A stretch of 10,529 nucleotides of DNA, taken from the NCBI GenBank assembly GCA_002361875.1, contig DERX01000011.1, positions 1 to 10,529 of the forward strand. Reading direction: 5' to 3'. Of this stretch, positions 7,426 through 10,529 are shown piece by piece. This DNA is from Ruminococcaceae bacterium UBA3329. GTDB lineage: Bacteria; Bacillota; Clostridia; Oscillospirales; Acutalibacteraceae. A program made the translations under genes and the position numbers. Under the pieces are notes generated by a model that did not search any database, had not been told where the DNA came from, and saw only the letters and a list, made by a program, of their open reading frames with translations. Every line of letters starts with the position of its first letter. Positions within the stretch are counted from its first letter, which is position 1.

Positions 7426-8430
7426 TTATCGCTTTTCACTGTCGTAAATTTCTAAAATTGATTTACTTTTATTGATTATCATATTTTTCAGTTCATTCGG
7501 AGTTCGGACAGTAATGCTGTCGCCGTACTGCATAATTTTTGAAACAAGTCCTGGAGTAACAGCTAAATTCAGGCGAGCCGTAAAGGATTTGCTGTCATAA
7601 GGGAATATTTTTGTTCTTTCGCCGAATTCGTCGAGTATTTCTTCAATAATCTCATTTTTACAAATCAGCTCGACAGGTTTAATGTCACCCGAAAACATTG
7701 AGAGATGCTTATTGCTGTAATCTGCCGCGTCAAAGCTTACGGTATATGGCGAAACCTCCGAAAAATGCCTTGCTCTTAAATCTGTCTGTTCAACGCTTTT
7801 AATTCGGTCAATTCGTAAATGAATAAGGTTGTCATACTTTTCGTGATTGCCCACTAAATAGTAATGGTCGTCAGACCAAATAAGGCAGTAAGGATTTATA
7901 CGAAGCTTCTTTTCTTCATAGTGCGGTTTAATATCATCTGATATTTTGCGTTTTCTGTAAATAATATCAACCTGTTTTTTGGATATTATCGCATCGTGAA
8001 GCTCATTTATTGTGTAAAACAGACTTTCATTGTTTCTTTTGTTTCTGTTTTCAATATAAACCTGCTTTTCAATTTTAGAATACTGATATTTACTCGCGTA
8101 ATTTCCGAATTTTTTCATAAGAGCCTTTGACTTTTTTGCCGAAATAAAATCGGCAGACTGAACAGCGTCAATAAGCACTCGAATTTCCGGAAGCTCAAAT
8201 TCACGCGACGCCATAAAAAAGCCTTTTTTAGTGCCCGCCTTAATAATATCATATCCGTAGTCCGAAAGCGCCTCAATGCAGTCATATACTGTTTTGCGCT
8301 CGCACGAAATACCGTATTCGCTTTCCAATAATGATATTATATCGGTTGAATTAAGCGGATGCTCTTCGTCGGAATACTCGGACAGAATATCACGGATATA
8401 CAAAAGTCTCAATTTGGAATTAGCAGTCAT
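7426..8430 (-). CDS. WYL-domain transcriptional regulator with N-terminal helix-turn-helix
   Basis: A predicted ligand-responsive DNA-binding regulator of 334 residues. Residues about 6-72 form a winged helix-turn-helix of the type that opens with KLRLLYIRDIL. The recognition region is around SCERKTVYDCIEALSDYGYDI, followed by a wing at AGTKKGFFM. A linker of basic helices follows (about 95-135). Residues about 138-212 are a WYL domain: INPYCLIWSDDHYYLVG, then NLIHLRIDRI, with YYL in place of the literal WYL. The C-terminal part (about 250-320) matches the WCX-type extension. The start is 1 nt after the stop of the glycoside hydrolase gene (TAATATG on the minus strand) with only a poor Shine-Dalgarno, so it is probably translated by coupling. 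The tight linkage suggests it controls the hydrolase operon and itself. The ligand is unknown, and no defence genes are nearby. Confidence 0.88.
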   Translation of the reverse strand: MTANSKLRLLYIRDILSEYSDEEHPLNSTDIISLLESEYGISCERKTVYDCIEALSDYGYDIIKAGTKKGFFMASREFELPEIRVLIDAVQSADFISAKKSKALMKKFGNYASKYQYSKIEKQVYIENRNKRNNESLFYTINELHDAIISKKQVDIIYRKRKISDDIKPHYEEKKLRINPYCLIWSDDHYYLVGNHEKYDNLIHLRIDRIKSVEQTDLRARHFSEVSPYTVSFDAADYSNKHLSMFSGDIKPVELICKNEIIEEILDEFGERTKIFPYDSKSFTARLNLAVTPGLVSKIMQYGDSITVRTPNELKNMIINKSKSILEIYDSEKR

Positions 8431-8431
8431 A

Positions 8432-10216
8432 TTATTTCACGAAATCCATTCTTTTATTTATTTCTTTAAGGACTTTCTCGTCGATTTTAATATGCTCGCG
8501 GTCATAAGTCATAATTCCGTTAAGTTCATTTTCAACATCGCTGACTTGCGTGTAAACAGTAGCGCAAAGTCCCTTTTCAATAAGCGGAATTACCTGCTTT
8601 TCGTGAAGGCGTTTATAAGCGGCTGTAAGCGTATCTTTATTCTTAAATTTAAGATACAGTCCAAACGGTCTATCGTTTGACCAAGTGTGCCCCGACATAG
8701 TATTTTGATAACCGCCGTATTCGGAAATCACAAAAATTCGTTCGTCTTTCTTACTTATGCGCTGTGGAATCGGCACAACATACTTATGCATACTGTTGCA
8801 GTCCCCTGCGCCCTGGTCATACCAGCCGCTTGCATGGTCAACAAGGCGTGTTTTGTCAAATTCTTTAACAGCATTTGCAATTTGAACCGAGTCAAACTGA
8901 CCCCAGCCCTCGTTAAACGGTACCCACATACAAATGGACGTATGATTATAAAGCTGATTTAACAGTTCATTAAGCTCCCGCTTGAAATCATCTCTGGCTT
9001 CCTTTTTATCACGCTTGAATATTTTATAATTATTATCTTTAACTGGTATTCCGAGGTTCGGAAGCACGCCTGCATATAAATCGCCTATGTAAGCGCCGCC
9101 GCTCATCATATCCTGCCAGACAAGCATTCCTAAACGGTCGCAATGGTAATACCAACGGTCAAGCTCAAGCTTTATGTGCTTACGAAGCATATTAAATCCA
9201 AGGCTCTTAACTGTTTCAATGTCGTAAATCATCGCTTCGTCGCTTGGCGGAGTAAGACCGCCGTCTGACCAATAGCCTTGGTCAAGAAGTCCGCGCTGAA
9301 AATACGGCTCGTTATTTAGCATAAAGCGTTTTATTCCGTACTTGTCCTTACCCACCGAGAATTTTCTCATTCCCACATAGCTGTAAACTGTGTCGGTCAC
9401 TTTGCCGTCGAAAATAAGCTCTAATTTTAATGTGTAAAGAAAAGGAGCCTCGGGCGACCAAAGATTTATTTTGTCAAAATAGATTTTACCGTCAAGAGAA
9501 ATTGTTTCAGATACAACCGTCTCGCCTGAATCGTCGTCAGTAACCGTCACTTTTAATGAGCAGTCATATTCACCCGAAACAGTAGTTTTAATCGCAAGCG
9601 ATTTTTCATCAATATCGGGCGTCATACGCAGTTTCTTTATATGGCAGGCTTCTACAGCCTCAATCCAAACGGGCTGCCAAATACCAGATGTTGCAGTGTA
9701 CCAAAAGCCTGTCGGTTTTAAAATCTGCTTGCCCCTCTGCTGCCAGCCTGCATCTGTCGGGTCATAAACACAGACCGTAAGTTCGTTTTCACCGTCAATA
9801 AGTGCATCTGTAATGTCAAAAGAGAATGAACAGTAGCCGCCCGTATGAGTGCCGACAAGCGATTTATTTACATAGACCTTGCACTGCCAATCCACTGCGG
9901 CGAAATTCAGAATTGTATGTAAACCGCAAAATGAGTCAGGCACAGTAAATTTTTTCCTGTACCAAAGCCTTTTGGCAGGCAAAAGCGCTTTTTCTACTCC
10001 CGAAAGCATCGATTCAATTGCAAAAGGAACAACAATTTTCCCGTCAAAGCTGTCTGCCCATTCACAGGAAGAATCCTTAATTGCATACTCATAAATACCG
10101 TTGAGAGAAAGCCAGTTTTTGCGTTCTAACTGCGGTCTCGGGTATTCCGGTAACGGTGCGTTTCTGTCAACAGACTCAGTCCAGCGTGTTTTCATAAATC
10201 CCATAATAATTTCCAT
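8432..10216 (-). CDS. Glycoside hydrolase family 2 exo-glycosidase, cytoplasmic, specificity unknown
   Basis: A retaining beta-glycosidase of 594 residues with the three-domain GH2 layout: an N-terminal sugar-binding jelly roll (about 12-190), an immunoglobulin-like sandwich (about 190-287) and a TIM barrel (about 288-590). The acid/base is E436 in WVPFNEGWGQ and the nucleophile is E499 in FVISEYGGYQ. NMLRKHIKLELDRWYYHCDRLGMLVWQD (342-369) is the typical barrel segment, broken here only by normal family variation. No signal peptide or membrane segment is visible, so it should act on imported oligosaccharides or glycosides. The sequence alone does not decide between beta-galactosidase, beta-glucuronidase and other GH2 activities. 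The start is uncertain. ATGs occur at 10216, 10204 and 10195, giving residues 1, 5 and 8. The conserved part begins at about KTRW (residue 9), and none has a strong ribosome binding site. The first ATG lies in a long leader hairpin. A promoter and folded leader precede it and the WYL regulator follows. Confidence 0.9.
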   Translation of the reverse strand: MEIIMGFMKTRWTESVDRNAPLPEYPRPQLERKNWLSLNGIYEYAIKDSSCEWADSFDGKIVVPFAIESMLSGVEKALLPAKRLWYRKKFTVPDSFCGLHTILNFAAVDWQCKVYVNKSLVGTHTGGYCSFSFDITDALIDGENELTVCVYDPTDAGWQQRGKQILKPTGFWYTATSGIWQPVWIEAVEACHIKKLRMTPDIDEKSLAIKTTVSGEYDCSLKVTVTDDDSGETVVSETISLDGKIYFDKINLWSPEAPFLYTLKLELIFDGKVTDTVYSYVGMRKFSVGKDKYGIKRFMLNNEPYFQRGLLDQGYWSDGGLTPPSDEAMIYDIETVKSLGFNMLRKHIKLELDRWYYHCDRLGMLVWQDMMSGGAYIGDLYAGVLPNLGIPVKDNNYKIFKRDKKEARDDFKRELNELLNQLYNHTSICMWVPFNEGWGQFDSVQIANAVKEFDKTRLVDHASGWYDQGAGDCNSMHKYVVPIPQRISKKDERIFVISEYGGYQNTMSGHTWSNDRPFGLYLKFKNKDTLTAAYKRLHEKQVIPLIEKGLCATVYTQVSDVENELNGIMTYDREHIKIDEKVLKEINKRMDFVK

Positions 10217-10295
10217 AGCCTTTCCGGCTACAGATAGTTCATTAGAAATTGCTTACACGCTTTGCTGTAGCCGGACAAGGCGTATAATGGAAATT
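10208..10295 (-). repeat. Long imperfect inverted repeat (leader hairpin 1) covering the first start codon of the glycosidase gene
   Basis: On the minus strand the left arm (10295-10265) and right arm (10233-10208) pair in three blocks: AATTTCCAT/ATGGAAATT (9 bp), GCCTT/AAGGC (5 bp) and TCCGGCTACAG/CTGTAGCCGGA (11 bp). The total is about 25 bp, with a 5x1 internal loop, a single bulged G and a 31-nt terminal loop. The right arm contains GGAAAGG and the ATG at 10216, so both the possible ribosome binding site and that start codon would be paired in RNA. Confidence 0.85.
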
Positions 10296-10297
10296 TA

Positions 10298-10335
10298 GCC
10301 ATATCAAAATTATGCCGCAGGCAAATTTTGATGGC
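10298..10335 (-). repeat. Inverted repeat (leader hairpin 2)
   Basis: On the minus strand GCCAT/ATGGC (5 bp), CAAAATT/AATTTTG (7 bp) and TGCC/GGCA (4 bp) pair around a TGC loop. This gives 16 bp, with a 2-nt and a 1-nt bulge on the 3' side. It begins only 2 nt from hairpin 1. No T-run follows that would make it a terminator. Confidence 0.85.
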
Positions 10336-10346
10336 AATATAATTTG

Positions 10347-10370
10347 ATTAGCGTGATTCTTCACGCTAAT
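10347..10370. repeat. Perfect 10-bp inverted repeat (leader hairpin 3 or operator)
   Basis: ATTAGCGTGA and TCACGCTAAT flank a 4-nt centre, giving a perfect interrupted palindrome of 24 bp. It lies about 25 nt downstream of the proposed -10 of the glycosidase promoter. That position suits either a repressor operator or the first hairpin of a structured leader. There is no downstream T-run on either strand good enough to call a terminator. Confidence 0.85.
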
Positions 10371-10394
10371 TTCTCCAAACATTTATACAAATAT

Positions 10395-10421
10395 TTTATA
10401 CCAAAAACTGTCATTTGTCTA
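10395..10421 (-). promoter_or_regulatory. Promoter of the glycosidase-regulator operon
   Basis: On the minus strand an extended -10 TGGTATAAA (TATAAA at 10400-10395) lies 15 nt after a -35-like TAGACA (10421-10416). Read as TAAAAT (10398-10393), the -10 has a 17-nt spacer. Transcription from here would give a leader of roughly 170 nt made almost entirely of the three hairpins. Confidence 0.55.
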
Positions 10422-10450
10422 TTGAAAAAGCATATTTTTTTTGTTATAAT
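10422..10450 (+). promoter_or_regulatory. Promoter of the tRNA-Leu gene
   Basis: TTGAAA (10422-10427), a 17-nt spacer and a perfect TATAAT (10445-10450), with an upstream TG giving an extended -10 (TGTTATAAT). It lies about 50 nt before the tRNA 5' end, which fits a strong stable-RNA promoter. Its -35 directly abuts the -35 of the divergent glycosidase promoter. Confidence 0.85.
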
Positions 10451-10452
10451 TC

Positions 10453-10479
10453 ATTTACTGATTTTCTTCAACAGTAAAT
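10453..10479 (+). repeat. Inverted repeat in the tRNA-Leu leader
   Basis: The perfect 8-bp arms ATTTACTG (10453-10460) and CAGTAAAT (10472-10479) flank an 11-nt loop. The repeat sits at or just after the expected transcription start, upstream of the mature tRNA 5' end. It could be a precursor hairpin or simply chance in AT-rich DNA. Confidence 0.5.
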
Positions 10480-10499
10480 CAATTCGCCTAATTCAATAT

Positions 10500-10529
10500 G
10501 CGGGTATGGTGGAATTGGCAGACACGCAA
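10500..10529 (+). tRNA. tRNA-Leu, 5' part only (cut by the window edge)
   Basis: The 5' acceptor strand GCGGGTA is followed by TG at positions 8-9, then a D arm GTG-GAATTGGCAGA-CAC that is characteristic of class II leucine tRNAs (GGTGGAATTGGCAGACACGC). The anticodon lies beyond the window, so the isoacceptor cannot be read. A strong promoter is present upstream on the same strand. Confidence 0.88.

Noticed and set aside
7426..8430. WYL regulator as a sign of a phage-defence island
   Set aside because: The neighbours are a glycosidase and housekeeping metabolism. No nuclease, methylase, CRISPR repeat, toxin or mobile gene is present.
8276..8962. Plus-strand open frames opposite the WYL regulator and the GH2 C-terminus
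   Set aside because: They are shadows; the minus-strand genes have complete domains and coupled stop/start signals.
10208..10529. tRNA-Leu as an integration site of a mobile element
   Set aside because: No integrase, no direct repeat of the tRNA end and no phage genes are visible, and the tRNA 3' end is outside the window.

Overview
This window suggests a low-to-moderate GC Gram-positive anaerobe of the Clostridia, probably an Oscillospirales-like gut commensal. The reasons are AT-rich intergenic DNA, AGGTGA/AGGAG-type ribosome binding sites, sigma-A-type promoters (TTGAAA/TAAAAT), a metal-dependent (GpmI-type) phosphoglycerate mutase and a pyrimidine-nucleoside phosphorylase in the salvage operon. 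The taxonomic call is inference. All nine protein genes lie on the minus strand. One tRNA gene starts at the right edge on the plus strand.

Reading in the direction of transcription (right to left), the window holds three transcription units. (1) At 10400-7426, a promoter and a strongly folded leader precede a cytoplasmic family 2 glycoside hydrolase. This is followed, with 1 nt between stop and start, by a WYL-domain transcriptional regulator. (2) At 7399-3700, pgk-tpiA-gpmI form a lower-glycolysis operon with a good promoter in front and a textbook intrinsic terminator behind. gapA and eno, often clustered with these genes, are not in the window. (3) At 3698-62, deoC-deoB-cdd-pdp form a pyrimidine (deoxy)nucleoside salvage operon whose promoter directly abuts the terminator of unit 2. 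At the right edge, an excellent extended -10 promoter drives a tRNA-Leu gene cut off after about 30 nt. It is back to back with the promoter of the glycosidase operon.

The genes make metabolic sense together. Cdd deaminates (deoxy)cytidine. Pdp phosphorolyses (deoxy)uridine/thymidine to the pentose-1-phosphate. DeoB isomerises this to the 5-phosphate, and DeoC cleaves deoxyribose-5-phosphate to acetaldehyde and glyceraldehyde-3-phosphate. The triose then enters the pathway served by TpiA, Pgk and GpmI. The glycosidase would supply sugar from glycan fragments already inside the cell.

The coding content is largely ordinary housekeeping metabolism. The one feature that conventional genes do not explain is 10208-10370. 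Three consecutive inverted repeats (about 25, 16 and 10 base pairs) fill the leader of the glycosidase gene, and the last one buries its first possible start codon. This could be a cis-regulatory RNA, a repressor operator plus RNA structure, or a dispersed palindromic element that landed at the gene's 5' end.
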